Assembly (NCBI GenBank): GCA_947175425.1
Contig: CAMWMR010000002.1
Location: 1-64,000 of the forward strand
From: an uncultured Porphyromonadaceae bacterium
Lineage (GTDB): Bacteria; Bacteroidota; Bacteroidia; Bacteroidales; Muribaculaceae
Length of the DNA: 64,000 nucleotides
Reading direction: 5' to 3'
Position numbers and translations under genes: made by a program. Below, piece by piece: positions 32,732-40,800 of this stretch. Numbering within the stretch: position 1 is the stretch's first letter; each line of letters opens with the position of its first letter. Under the pieces are notes generated by a model. That model did no database searches. It was not told the origin of the DNA and saw only the letters and a list, made by a program, of their open reading frames with translations.

Positions 32732-33220
32732 TTAAAAGAAACTTATACCAATCTGTTCAATACCTTGCAGAGTATCGGTTCTCATAATGTGGCGCAGGCG
32801 CAAGCTGTCGTGGATATGCAGCCGCATGCCGGTGGCGATTGTGTCGGTAAGCTGCAAGGTCGGCCCCGAACCGTGTCCGCGCCATTTCCCGAAAGCATCG
32901 GCCATTGTGATGTTTAATGTATCTTTGGCGGTAATGCTGTCGCCTTGCAGGCGTGCAAGCTCAAGCCACAGGTTGCAGTAAGGATAGCCGTTGGTGTGGC
33001 GAATGGTGAGCGTGAGTATTCCGGGTTCTGTTATCGAGTCGCGGAGAGTGTCCACATGGAAAACAGCCGGTTCGGCGTAATTCCATTCCGCATCGGGAAA
33101 TGTTTTGAAAGCGCTGAAAAAATTATCGTCACCGTTGCCGTGGCGTCCGTTGATACTGCATGCGCACAACAGTGTCGCGGCAGCGAGAAATACGAGCGTT
33201 TTATTCGGTCGTTTTTTCAT
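32732..33220 (-). CDS. gldH: GldH-like lipoprotein
   Basis: This 162-residue protein has a lipoprotein signal (LVFLAAATLLCAC, lipid Cys about 19-21) and the GldH pattern: WNYAEPAVFHVDTLRDSI, then the NLWLELARLQGDSI segment and FGKWRGHGSGPTLQLTD. GldH is needed for gliding in Flavobacterium but is kept across non-gliding Bacteroidota, where its job is unknown. It overlaps the ricT end by 20 nt (33201-33220), as often found in the phylum. Confidence 0.88.
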   Translation of the reverse strand: MKKRPNKTLVFLAAATLLCACSINGRHGNGDDNFFSAFKTFPDAEWNYAEPAVFHVDTLRDSITEPGILTLTIRHTNGYPYCNLWLELARLQGDSITAKDTLNITMADAFGKWRGHGSGPTLQLTDTIATGMRLHIHDSLRLRHIMRTDTLQGIEQIGISFF

Positions 33221-34520
33221 TTGAGGTGTTGTCGGCCGGTCGTTTGGCTTTGTTGCGCCTTTTGTTCCGGTTTTTATTCTGTTGTTTCTCGTCGTTTTTC
33301 TGTTGTTGCTGTTCGTTGGGCTGTTTCGGCTTGTTTTCCTTGGCTTTAGGCTGCTCGCCTTTATCCTTGGCTTGTTTGTCGGACGACGATTTGCGACGCT
33401 TCTTTTTCTTTTTGTCGAAACGGTTTATATCGTCCTCGCCGCCGAGAATATCGCCGAATTCCGAGCGTGCTTTGGGCTTGTCCTCGCCCTCGGGAAGGAG
33501 GGTGAGAGGTTTCTGGCCTTCGCGGTTAAGCGCTATAACCTCAAACACGCGGTCGGCTGTGATTGTCACAAGGTTTGCCGCCAGACTCTTGTCGGTAGAA
33601 TAGGTAACCGTGCGGTTGAAGATGTCGCTCTTGAAATGGAAGTATGTTGCGTCGGCGGTTTCGAGTCGCACGTCGCGGGGTGGCATGCGGCGTGATGCTT
33701 CCACATAGGCGTCCACTTCAAAGTTGAGGCAGCATTTAAGTTTGGCGCACTGTCCGGCAAGTTTCTGCGGATTCAGCGAAATATCCTGGAAACGAGCCGC
33801 GCTCGTTGCCACCGAAACAAAGTTGGTCATCCACTGGGAGCAGCACAAGGGGCGGCCGCAAGGCCCGATTCCTCCAATGCGTCCTGCTTCCTGGCGGGCG
33901 CCGATTTGCTTCATTTCTATTCGCACCCTGAATGTTTCGGCAAGAACCTTGATGAGTTGCCTGAAGTCAACGCGTTCATCGGAGATGTAGTAGAATATGG
34001 CTTTGTTCCCGTCGCCCTGATATTCCACATCGCCGATTTTCATATTAAGATTCAGCTCGTCGGCAATCTTGCGTGCACGAATCATGGTGTCCTCTTCGCG
34101 GGCTTTGGCTTCCTCGTATTTTTCAATATCGGCCGGTTTTGCCTTTCGGAAAACGCGCTTTATTTCGGCTGCGGCATTGCGCCCGGTTGCCCTTTTCATG
34201 CGAATCTCCACAAGCGGGCCGGTGAGAGATACGGTGCCTATATCGTGACCCGGAGATGCTTCCACGGCAACCAAATCGCCAATTATCAAAGGCAAATGAG
34301 TGCTGTTGCGGTAATACCCTTTGCGGGTGTTTTTGAACTGAACCTCCACGATGTCGCATTGCGCCGGAGCGCCGGGAATGTCCTCAAGCCAGTTGAAACT
34401 GTGGAGCTTGTTTCGTTGACAGTCGCAACGGCAACGTCCCGCGCATTTTTTTTGCCCGGCAGCCTGTTCGGTGTCGGGGACGGGTTTCTTATCCTCGTCG
34501 GGCTTATCGTTGCTGGTCAT
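33201..34520 (-). CDS. ricT: PSP1 domain protein, RicT/YaaT homologue
   Basis: This 439-residue protein has an N-terminal Cys cluster (Cys26, 30, 32, 34), a central PSP1 domain with CGRPLCCSQW and CAKLKCCLNFE, and a Lys/Gln/Asn-rich basic tail from about residue 355. In Bacillus RicT joins RicA and RicF in a [4Fe-4S] complex that guides RNase Y. Here the gene lies 5 nt after rny, which supports the same partner. RicA and RicF are not seen nearby. The basic tail may bind RNA (inference). Confidence 0.9.
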   Translation of the reverse strand: MTSNDKPDEDKKPVPDTEQAAGQKKCAGRCRCDCQRNKLHSFNWLEDIPGAPAQCDIVEVQFKNTRKGYYRNSTHLPLIIGDLVAVEASPGHDIGTVSLTGPLVEIRMKRATGRNAAAEIKRVFRKAKPADIEKYEEAKAREEDTMIRARKIADELNLNMKIGDVEYQGDGNKAIFYYISDERVDFRQLIKVLAETFRVRIEMKQIGARQEAGRIGGIGPCGRPLCCSQWMTNFVSVATSAARFQDISLNPQKLAGQCAKLKCCLNFEVDAYVEASRRMPPRDVRLETADATYFHFKSDIFNRTVTYSTDKSLAANLVTITADRVFEVIALNREGQKPLTLLPEGEDKPKARSEFGDILGGEDDINRFDKKKKKRRKSSSDKQAKDKGEQPKAKENKPKQPNEQQQQKNDEKQQNKNRNKRRNKAKRPADNTSNEKTTE

Positions 34521-34525
34521 GGCTG

Positions 34526-36067
34526 TTATTTTGCAAAGCTAACGGAGCGGGTTTCGCGGATAACGGTAATTTTAACCTGTCCGGGATAGGTCATTTCGTC
34601 CTGGATGCGGCGGGCGATTTCCGATGACAGTTTTTCGGTTTCGGCATCGTCAATCTTGTCGGCGCCTACAATCACGCGCAGTTCTCGGCCGGCCTGAATT
34701 GCGTAGGTTTTGACAACGCCGGGGTAGGAGAGTGCCAGTTGCTCAAGGTCATTGAGGCGTTTGATGTAGGCCTCTACAATTTCGCGGCGGGCACCGGGAC
34801 GTGCGCCGGAAATTGCGTCGCACACCTGTACGATAGGCGCAAGAAGCGATGTCTGTTCAATTTCATCGTGGTGCGCACCTATGGCGTTGCAAATTTCGGG
34901 CTTCTCCTTGTACTTCTCGGCAAGTTTCATGCCCAGGAGTGCGTGCGGAAGTTCGGGTTCTTCATCGGGAACTTTGCCAATGTCGTGCAACAGACCTGCG
35001 CGGCGTGCCTTTTTGGGATTAAGACCAAGTTCGGATGCCATTACGGCGCAGAGATTAGCTGTTTCGCGTGAGTGCTGGAGCAGGTTCTGTCCGTAGCTGG
35101 AACGATATTTCATTTTGCCTACAAGGCGAATTAGTTCGGGATGCAGACCGTGGATACCGAGGTCGATAGCCGTGCGCTGGCCGGTTTCGATAATTTCCTG
35201 CTCAATCTGTTTTTTAACTTTTGCAACCACTTCCTCAATGCGGGCGGGGTGGATGCGGCCGTCGGCAACAAGCTGATGCAGCGCCAGGCGGGCAATTTCG
35301 CGGCGAACGGGGTCGAAGCCCGACAGAACTATAGCCTCGGGGGTGTCGTCCACAATGATTTCTATACCGGTTGCAGCTTCCAGAGCGCGGATGTTACGAC
35401 CTTCGCGTCCGATGATTCGGCCTTTGATTTCGTCGGAATCAATATGGAAAACAGTTACCGAGTTTTCTATTGCCGTTTCGGTTGCCACTCGCTGAATGCT
35501 TTGTACTACAATACGGCGAGCCTCCTTGTTGGCGGTGAGTTTGGCATCGTCCATAATATCGTTAATGTACGATGCGGCGGCTGTTTTTGCTTCGTCCTTG
35601 AGGCTTTCAATCAGTTTTTCTTTCGCTTCGGCCGAGGAGAGTCCCGAAATGTGTTCGAGCAGCTCCTGCGCCTGGCGATGACTGTCGTCGAGCTGTGCCT
35701 GACGGGTGTTTATAACGGCCTGTTGGGCGTCGAGATTCTGTTTTATGCTGTCCAGCTCGTTACGGGTGCGCTGGTTTTCGCTCTGCTGCTGGTTGAGTTG
35801 CAGCTCGCGCTGTTTCATCTTGGCTTCGGTAGACTGTAGCTTCGACATTTTCTGCTGAGCCTGACGCTCGGCATCGGAAGTGATTTTGAGGGCTTCCTCG
35901 CGACCTTCAAGAATTTTGTCGCGTTTAAGATCCTCGGCCTGCCTTTCGGCATCGGATATAATAAGTTTTGCCCGGGTAGTTGCCGAGCGGCGCTGTACAG
36001 CCAAAGTCACAGCTGCGGCAATGGCGGCTGCAATGATTGCGATGGCGATGTAATACACAAATAACAT
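34526..36067 (-). CDS. rny: Ribonuclease Y
   Basis: This 513-residue endoribonuclease starts mRNA decay. It has an N-terminal membrane anchor (about residues 3-22), a long coiled coil rich in Gln, Glu and Lys (about 25-190), a KH domain with [15 protein letters not shown], and an HD domain with [13 protein letters not shown] and HHDEIEQ. It is followed by ricT and preceded by the 6S RNA candidate and zapA. Confidence 0.97.
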   Translation of the reverse strand: MLFVYYIAIAIIAAAIAAAVTLAVQRRSATTRAKLIISDAERQAEDLKRDKILEGREEALKITSDAERQAQQKMSKLQSTEAKMKQRELQLNQQQSENQRTRNELDSIKQNLDAQQAVINTRQAQLDDSHRQAQELLEHISGLSSAEAKEKLIESLKDEAKTAAASYINDIMDDAKLTANKEARRIVVQSIQRVATETAIENSVTVFHIDSDEIKGRIIGREGRNIRALEAATGIEIIVDDTPEAIVLSGFDPVRREIARLALHQLVADGRIHPARIEEVVAKVKKQIEQEIIETGQRTAIDLGIHGLHPELIRLVGKMKYRSSYGQNLLQHSRETANLCAVMASELGLNPKKARRAGLLHDIGKVPDEEPELPHALLGMKLAEKYKEKPEICNAIGAHHDEIEQTSLLAPIVQVCDAISGARPGARREIVEAYIKRLNDLEQLALSYPGVVKTYAIQAGRELRVIVGADKIDDAETEKLSSEIARRIQDEMTYPGQVKITVIRETRSVSFAK

Positions 36068-36091
36068 TTATCGTTTATCGATTAGCATTAA

Positions 36092-36252
36092 TAAAAAAGG
36101 CACCCGAACTGCCGTGTGCGGCCATTAAGGGGTCGCAGCAGTTTCAAGTGCGGATAAAAACTCACAGGCGAGGGAGCTTGGCCCTTGTTGCCGTGAATGG
36201 TGAAAATATGTCTTTTGCGGCTCCGGCTCGGGAGCGTGGCTCGAAATCGGGT
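36092..36252 (-). ncRNA. ssrS: Probable 6S RNA (ssrS)
   Basis: The 186 nt between zapA and rny have no gene but fold like 6S RNA on the minus strand. A closing pair ACCCGA (5' end, 36252-36247) meets UCGGGU near the 3' end. A large A/U-rich open middle follows, then an apical stem UUCACGGC with GCCUGUGAG, and the 3' end is GUGCC then UUUUUUAUU (36098-36090). An extra hairpin AACUGC/GCAGUU lies in the 3' half. 6S RNA mimics an open promoter and binds the RNA polymerase holoenzyme. The zapA-linked position also fits. The exact ends are estimates. Confidence 0.55.
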
Positions 36253-36253
36253 T

Positions 36254-36550
36254 TCAGTCGGTTCCGGCCAGCAGTTGGTCGATGCGTTGTTCAAACTCTT
36301 CCAGCAGTTTGTTCTGCTTTTTCACCAACTCGGTAGAGCGGTACAGAAGGGTTGCATAGTATAGCGTTACTTTGGCGAGGGCTACATCCGAGGAATCGGC
36401 CATGGGTCCGAAGTGGAACCGGTCGTAATGCTCGTTGATACGCCCTATTACATAGCGGTAGAGCGACTCTTCGCTCTCGGAGACGGGTAACTTGAAAGGT
36501 ACCACGTCGGCTATTTTTACAGTTATAAGATGTTCGTTCGACTGTTTCAT
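36254..36550 (-). CDS. zapA: Cell division protein ZapA
   Basis: This 98-residue protein has an N-terminal small globular part (LITVKIADVVPFKLPVSESE) and a C-terminal coiled coil (about 65-95) as in ZapA, which bundles FtsZ filaments at the division ring. It lies 20 nt after a gene for another coiled-coil protein; the two probably work together. Confidence 0.9.
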   Translation of the reverse strand: MKQSNEHLITVKIADVVPFKLPVSESEESLYRYVIGRINEHYDRFHFGPMADSSDVALAKVTLYYATLLYRSTELVKKQNKLLEEFEQRIDQLLAGTD

Positions 36551-36570
36551 CGGGTCGGGGCAGCGGTAGG

Positions 36571-36870
36571 CTAAATGTCTTTCATCAAGTCGGCGACGCA
36601 GGCGTCGATTTCCCGCACTAAATTTGTAATCATGTCACGGGCCTTGAGAGTTGCCTGAGAATCGGGAGCGATAGTAGAGCTGAGACGCAGAAACTCAAGT
36701 TGCATTACGAGTTTTTCGTTTTCGGCTTCCAGCGCGTGGATTCGGGCTTTCAGCTCCACCACTTCGTCGCGCAGCCGAGTGTTGTCGTCGCGCAGGGTGG
36801 CGTAGCGTGTAACCAGTAGTTCGGCTTTGTGGCCGATACGGCCAAGCTGCTCTGATAGGTCCTTTGCCAT
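36571..36870 (-). CDS. Small coiled-coil protein upstream of zapA
   Basis: This 99-residue protein is almost wholly helical with Leu heptads, notably LRDEVVELKARIHALEAEN (about residues 33-51). It has no signal or membrane part. Its size and place next to zapA suggest a ZapB-like division factor, but there is no specific motif and the role is inferred from context only. It is the first gene of the zapA-rny run and has a good promoter. Confidence 0.8.
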   Translation of the reverse strand: MAKDLSEQLGRIGHKAELLVTRYATLRDDNTRLRDEVVELKARIHALEAENEKLVMQLEFLRLSSTIAPDSQATLKARDMITNLVREIDACVADLMKDI

Positions 36871-36886
36871 TTACTCCAAATTTTTA

Positions 36887-36917
36887 CAAAAGTAACAATT
36901 TTTTACCACAGTGCAAA
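36887..36917 (-). promoter_or_regulatory. Sigma-70 type promoter of the coiled-coil-zapA-rny run
   Basis: On the minus strand TTTG (36917-36914), 19 nt, then TACTTTTG (36894-36887) is a full match to the Bacteroidota consensus. The leader before the ATG at 36870 is only about 10 nt. Confidence 0.65.
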
Positions 36918-36927
36918 AAAAAGAGCA

Positions 36928-36963
36928 ATAAAAAGCGCCGACGCCCGGTGGGGTGTCGGCGCT
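36928..36963 (-). terminator. Terminator after the zinc-ribbon gene
   Basis: On the minus strand a 9-bp stem AGCGCCGAC/GTCGGCGCT (arms at 36955-36963 and 36934-36942) is followed by TTTTTATT. It ends the transcript of aspS-Nif3-zinc ribbon. Its T run touches the promoter of the next gene run. Confidence 0.85.
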
Positions 36964-36982
36964 GAGCTGCGCGGCAGCGCTT

Positions 36983-37762
36983 TTATTTTTTCTGAAGCTC
37001 GGCTGTTACTTCGGCAGCGAGTTCGGGGTCAATCATTATTCGGCCGCAATATTCGCATACAATCACTTTTTTGTGGGTGCGGATATCGATTTGGCGTTGC
37101 GGGGGAATGCGGTTGAAGCAGCCGCCGCAGGCGTTGCGGTCCACAACAACAATACCGAGGCCGTTCTTTGCGTTTTTGCGGATACGCTTGAATGCCTGGA
37201 GTGTGCGGGTATCAACAAGGGGCTCGAGAGCTTTGGCGCGCATAAGAAGATTTTCTTCTTCGGAGCGGGTTTCGCTGACAATGTTTTCCAGCACGTCCTT
37301 CTTTTCGTTGAGGATGTGGGTCTGGTCGTTGATTTCCTGCTCGGTGTTCTGGATGTCGGCTATACGGTTGTCGATTGAGCGCTCGATTTCGCCGATAATT
37401 TTTTCGCCGAGTTCAATCTGGAGTGTCTCGTACTCGATTTCTTCGGTGAGTTTATCGAATTCGTGGTTGTTGCGAACGTTGTCAAGCTGCTGTTTGTAGC
37501 GTTCGATAAGCAGTTTTTTGTTCTCGATTTTGTTTGCTTCGGCTGTTCTTTTGAGACGAAGCTCCTCAGTCTCGCCCTGATAACGTTCGATGCGGGTGTG
37601 CAGGCCCTTGATAGTGTTTTCAAGGTCCTCGACTTCGTGGGGAAGTTCTCCGCGGATGTTGCGGATGCGGTCGATTTCAGTGTGCAGAGTCTGAAGTTCG
37701 AAGAGTGTTTTGAGGCGCTCTTCCACCGTGCGTGGGGCCTCGGTTTTCTTATCTGTTGCCAT
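36983..37762 (-). CDS. Coiled-coil protein with C4 zinc ribbon
   Basis: This 259-residue protein is long coiled coil (about residues 15-195) with a C-terminal zinc ribbon CGGC...CEYCG (about 211-240). It matches the widespread CT398-like/C4-type zinc-ribbon family often found beside Nif3 genes, as here (5-nt gap). In CT398 studies the family was tied to sigma factors and secretion, but its general role is unsettled. Confidence 0.88.
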   Translation of the reverse strand: MATDKKTEAPRTVEERLKTLFELQTLHTEIDRIRNIRGELPHEVEDLENTIKGLHTRIERYQGETEELRLKRTAEANKIENKKLLIERYKQQLDNVRNNHEFDKLTEEIEYETLQIELGEKIIGEIERSIDNRIADIQNTEQEINDQTHILNEKKDVLENIVSETRSEEENLLMRAKALEPLVDTRTLQAFKRIRKNAKNGLGIVVVDRNACGGCFNRIPPQRQIDIRTHKKVIVCEYCGRIMIDPELAAEVTAELQKK

Positions 37763-37767
37763 TTTTT

Positions 37768-38919
37768 CTACAGGTATTGTACCGGATTTTTCTCAATTTC
37801 CGAATAATAGACTGCAAAGTTAAGAAATTTATTTCTAATAATGTGATAAAAAATGCTTTTTGCGCAATTTTCGCTTTCAAAATGGCCTATATCGAACACT
37901 GTGCACGCGTTTGTGCGGGCGTCGGCAAAGTCGTGGTAGCGAATATCGGCGCTTACATATGCATCGGCTCCGGCGGCGTTTGCTGCGGCAATGAACTCGC
38001 CTCCGGCTCCTCCGCACATGGCTATTTTGCGCATTCGTTTATCGTGACGGTACGAGGCTGAGCAGCGTATTGCAGGCGTGCCGAATTTCTCTTTAAGGAG
38101 TTTTACGAATTCGTCACCGGTCAGCCCTTCGCCAGGCAATTCGGCAATAACGCCAAGTCCCGCGCTGTTGTTCTTATACCCCGACGGAAGTTCGCGGAGC
38201 TTGAACAACGAGGCCTGAGGATGTGTGGCGAGAGCGCTCTTAAGTGCGGGGAGAATATTAACGGCCACGTCTGCTTCTACTCTGCAAAGCGCTGTGTGCC
38301 CAATGTTTATTGTGCCGGGCAAGTCGTGTATATCAGGGGCTGCCAAAGTTGCGCGGTCGGCGTCGGATGAGTCGCAGTGCGGAGCACTGTCCATAGCCGG
38401 GGCGCTTGTGCTCAGTTTGGCGTTTTCGGCGCACAATGCCGTCCCGGCGCCGGCATCGAGCATTATCAGCCGTACATCTTCGGCTGCTGTCCGTGGGCAA
38501 ATCACTTCGAGACGCACTGTGGTATCGGCGGCAGGAGCGAGGGTGCGCAGTACTTTTGCGCCGAGCATTTGCGCCATTGCATAGGAAACTCCCCCGGGAG
38601 TACTGTCGAGGCTTGTGTGCGACGAGTATACTGCTACGCCAGCACGTATTGCCGCGGCTGCAGCACGCTGGGAGGTATCGGCTCCCACAAGGTTTTTAAC
38701 GCCTTTAAAGAAAAGCGGGTGGTGCGACACAATGAGATTGCACTGCTTTTCAACGGCTTCGGCAACGATGTCTTCGTTTACGTCAAGACACAGCAGTACT
38801 CCGGTGCATTCGTCGGTTTCGGGCGGAAGGGCTATCTGCAGACCGCTGTTGTCCCACTTTTCCTGTAAAGCCCGAGGGGCGAAGCTTTCCAGAGCTTGTA
38901 TTATATATGATATTTTCAT
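37768..38919 (-). CDS. Nif3-like dinuclear metal centre protein
   Basis: This 383-residue protein starts at MKISYIIQALESFAP (ATG at 38919). Metal ligands are seen in VSHHPLFFKGVKNL and, near the end, VSADIRYHDFADA and DIGHFESE. The middle insert (about 130-270) is the PII-like domain of the long form and includes an Ala/Ser/Asp-rich variable stretch. The family has roles proposed in GTP cyclohydrolase I-like chemistry, not proven. It is followed directly by the zinc-ribbon gene. Confidence 0.9.
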   Translation of the reverse strand: MKISYIIQALESFAPRALQEKWDNSGLQIALPPETDECTGVLLCLDVNEDIVAEAVEKQCNLIVSHHPLFFKGVKNLVGADTSQRAAAAAIRAGVAVYSSHTSLDSTPGGVSYAMAQMLGAKVLRTLAPAADTTVRLEVICPRTAAEDVRLIMLDAGAGTALCAENAKLSTSAPAMDSAPHCDSSDADRATLAAPDIHDLPGTINIGHTALCRVEADVAVNILPALKSALATHPQASLFKLRELPSGYKNNSAGLGVIAELPGEGLTGDEFVKLLKEKFGTPAIRCSASYRHDKRMRKIAMCGGAGGEFIAAANAAGADAYVSADIRYHDFADARTNACTVFDIGHFESENCAKSIFYHIIRNKFLNFAVYYSEIEKNPVQYL

Positions 38920-38956
38920 GCCTGTGAGGAGGATTTTATATTGCGCGGAAACGGAT

Positions 38957-38993
38957 TGCTCCCATATTCCGGTGTGTGCGGAATACGGGAGCA
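38957..38993 (-). terminator. Hairpin between aspS and the Nif3-like gene
   Basis: Arms TTGCTCCC-ATATTCC and GGAATACGGGAGCAA pair over about 14 bp with one mismatch, 6 nt after the aspS stop. There is no T run on the minus strand, so it could be a weak terminator, an mRNA 3'-end stabiliser or a processing site. Confidence 0.4.
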
Positions 38994-38999
38994 AACATA

Positions 39000-40757
39000 T
39001 TATTCTTTGATGTCTACAACAAGGTTGAGCTCGTCGAGCTGCTTGGCGTCGAGCGCTGCGGGAGCGTCAAGCATAACATCGCGTCCGCTGTTGTTTTTGG
39101 GGAATGCAATGCAGTCGCGAATGCTGTCGAGACCTGCGAAAAGGCTCACCCAGCGGTCGAGGCCGTAGGCAAGTCCGCCGTGAGGGGGAGCACCGTATTT
39201 GAAAGCGTTCATAAGGAAGCCGAACTGTTCCTGAGCTTTCTCGGGAGTGAAGCCGAGGATTTCGAACATTTTGGCCTGGAGCTCGCTGTTGTGGATACGG
39301 ATTGAGCCGCCGCCCACTTCAACACCGTTGATAACCATATCGTAGGCATCGGCGCGAACTGCTGCAGGGTCGGTGTCGAGCATGGGAATATCCTCTTCCT
39401 TGGGATGTGTGAAAGGATGGTGCATTGCCATGAGGCGCTGTTCCTCGTCGCTCCATTCAAACATGGGGAAGTCCACAACCCACAGGCAGGCGAATTTGTT
39501 TTTGTCGCGGAGTCCGAGACGACGTCCCATTTCAAGACGCAGCTCGCACAGCTGTTTGCGGGTACGCATTGCGTCGTCGCCGCTGAGGATAAGAATAAGG
39601 TCGCCGGGTTTGGCGTTCATTTCCTCGGCCATGCGGCGAAGCACGTCCTGCGAGTAGAATTTGTCCACGCTGGATTTAACGTTTCCGTCAGCTTCAACGC
39701 GGGCGTAAACCATGCCTTTTGCGCCAATCTGCGGACGTTTCACAAAGTCGGTGAGCTCATCAAGCTGCTTGCGGGTATAGCTTGCAGCTCCGGGAGCGCA
39801 GATACCTCCAATGTATTCGGCGCTGTCGAATACTCCGAATCCGTGTCCCTTCATAATGTCCATGAGTTCAACGAACTTCATGTCGAAGCGGATATCGGGT
39901 TTGTCGCTGCCGTAGTATTTCATTGCATCGGCCCAAGGCATGCGGATGAACGGTTCGGTGAGTTCAACACCGCGAATTTCCTTGAAAAGATGTTTTGCCA
40001 TACCTTCAAACAGTTCGATAACGTCGTCCTGTTCGATGAAGCTCATTTCGCAGTCGATTTGAGTGAACTCGGGCTGACGGTCGGCGCGGAGGTCTTCGTC
40101 GCGGAAGCACTTCACAATCTGGAAGTAGCGGTCCATGCCCGAAACCATGAGGAGCTGTTTGAGTGTCTGGGGCGACTGGGGCAGGGCGTAGAACTGTCCG
40201 GGATTCATGCGGGAGGGTACCACAAAGTCGCGGGCGCCTTCGGGAGTAGAGCCTACGAGCATGGGTGTTTCTATTTCGAGGAAGCCTTTGCTGTCCAGGT
40301 AACGGCGAACTTCCATGGTCATGCGGTGACGCAGTTCCAGGTTGCGGCGCACGGGGTTACGGCGAAGGTCGAGGTAGCGGTAGCGCATGCGCAGGTCGTC
40401 GCCGCCGTCGCTTTCGTCCTCAATGGTGAACGGCGGAACTTCGCTGGGATTGAGAACTTCCAGCTCATCGGCAATAATTTCTATGTCGCCGGTGGGCATC
40501 GAGGGATTCTTGGAGGTTCGTTCGCTCACTTTGCCGGTTACGCGGATAACGAACTCACGGCCGAGGTGGTTGGCGGCTTCGGTGAGCGCTGCATCGTGTT
40601 CAATGTTGAACACAACCTGAGTTATACCGTAGCGGTCGCGGATGTCCACAAAGGTCATGCCACCCATTTTTCGTGCTTTCTGCACCCATCCGGCAAGAGT
40701 AACGGTTTTGCCGGCATCGGCGAGGCGAAGCTCGCCGCATGTATTCGTTCTGTACAT
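39000..40757 (-). CDS. aspS: Aspartyl-tRNA synthetase
   Basis: This 585-residue class II synthetase is the bacterial type. It has an N-terminal OB fold ([24 protein letters not shown]), the motif 2 region [21 protein letters not shown], a GAD insert, and motif 3 [17 protein letters not shown]. It charges tRNA-Asp in the cytoplasm. There is no GatCAB evidence here to judge whether it also charges tRNA-Asn. Confidence 0.98.
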   Translation of the reverse strand: MYRTNTCGELRLADAGKTVTLAGWVQKARKMGGMTFVDIRDRYGITQVVFNIEHDAALTEAANHLGREFVIRVTGKVSERTSKNPSMPTGDIEIIADELEVLNPSEVPPFTIEDESDGGDDLRMRYRYLDLRRNPVRRNLELRHRMTMEVRRYLDSKGFLEIETPMLVGSTPEGARDFVVPSRMNPGQFYALPQSPQTLKQLLMVSGMDRYFQIVKCFRDEDLRADRQPEFTQIDCEMSFIEQDDVIELFEGMAKHLFKEIRGVELTEPFIRMPWADAMKYYGSDKPDIRFDMKFVELMDIMKGHGFGVFDSAEYIGGICAPGAASYTRKQLDELTDFVKRPQIGAKGMVYARVEADGNVKSSVDKFYSQDVLRRMAEEMNAKPGDLILILSGDDAMRTRKQLCELRLEMGRRLGLRDKNKFACLWVVDFPMFEWSDEEQRLMAMHHPFTHPKEEDIPMLDTDPAAVRADAYDMVINGVEVGGGSIRIHNSELQAKMFEILGFTPEKAQEQFGFLMNAFKYGAPPHGGLAYGLDRWVSLFAGLDSIRDCIAFPKNNSGRDVMLDAPAALDAKQLDELNLVVDIKE

Positions 40758-40800
40758 CTAATTAAGGATTAGAGTAGTATGTTAGTGATAATGAATTCGT

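Noticed and set aside
39405-40772. 455-codon frame antisense to aspS
   Set aside because: Codon-bias shadow of aspS; no recognisable protein features.
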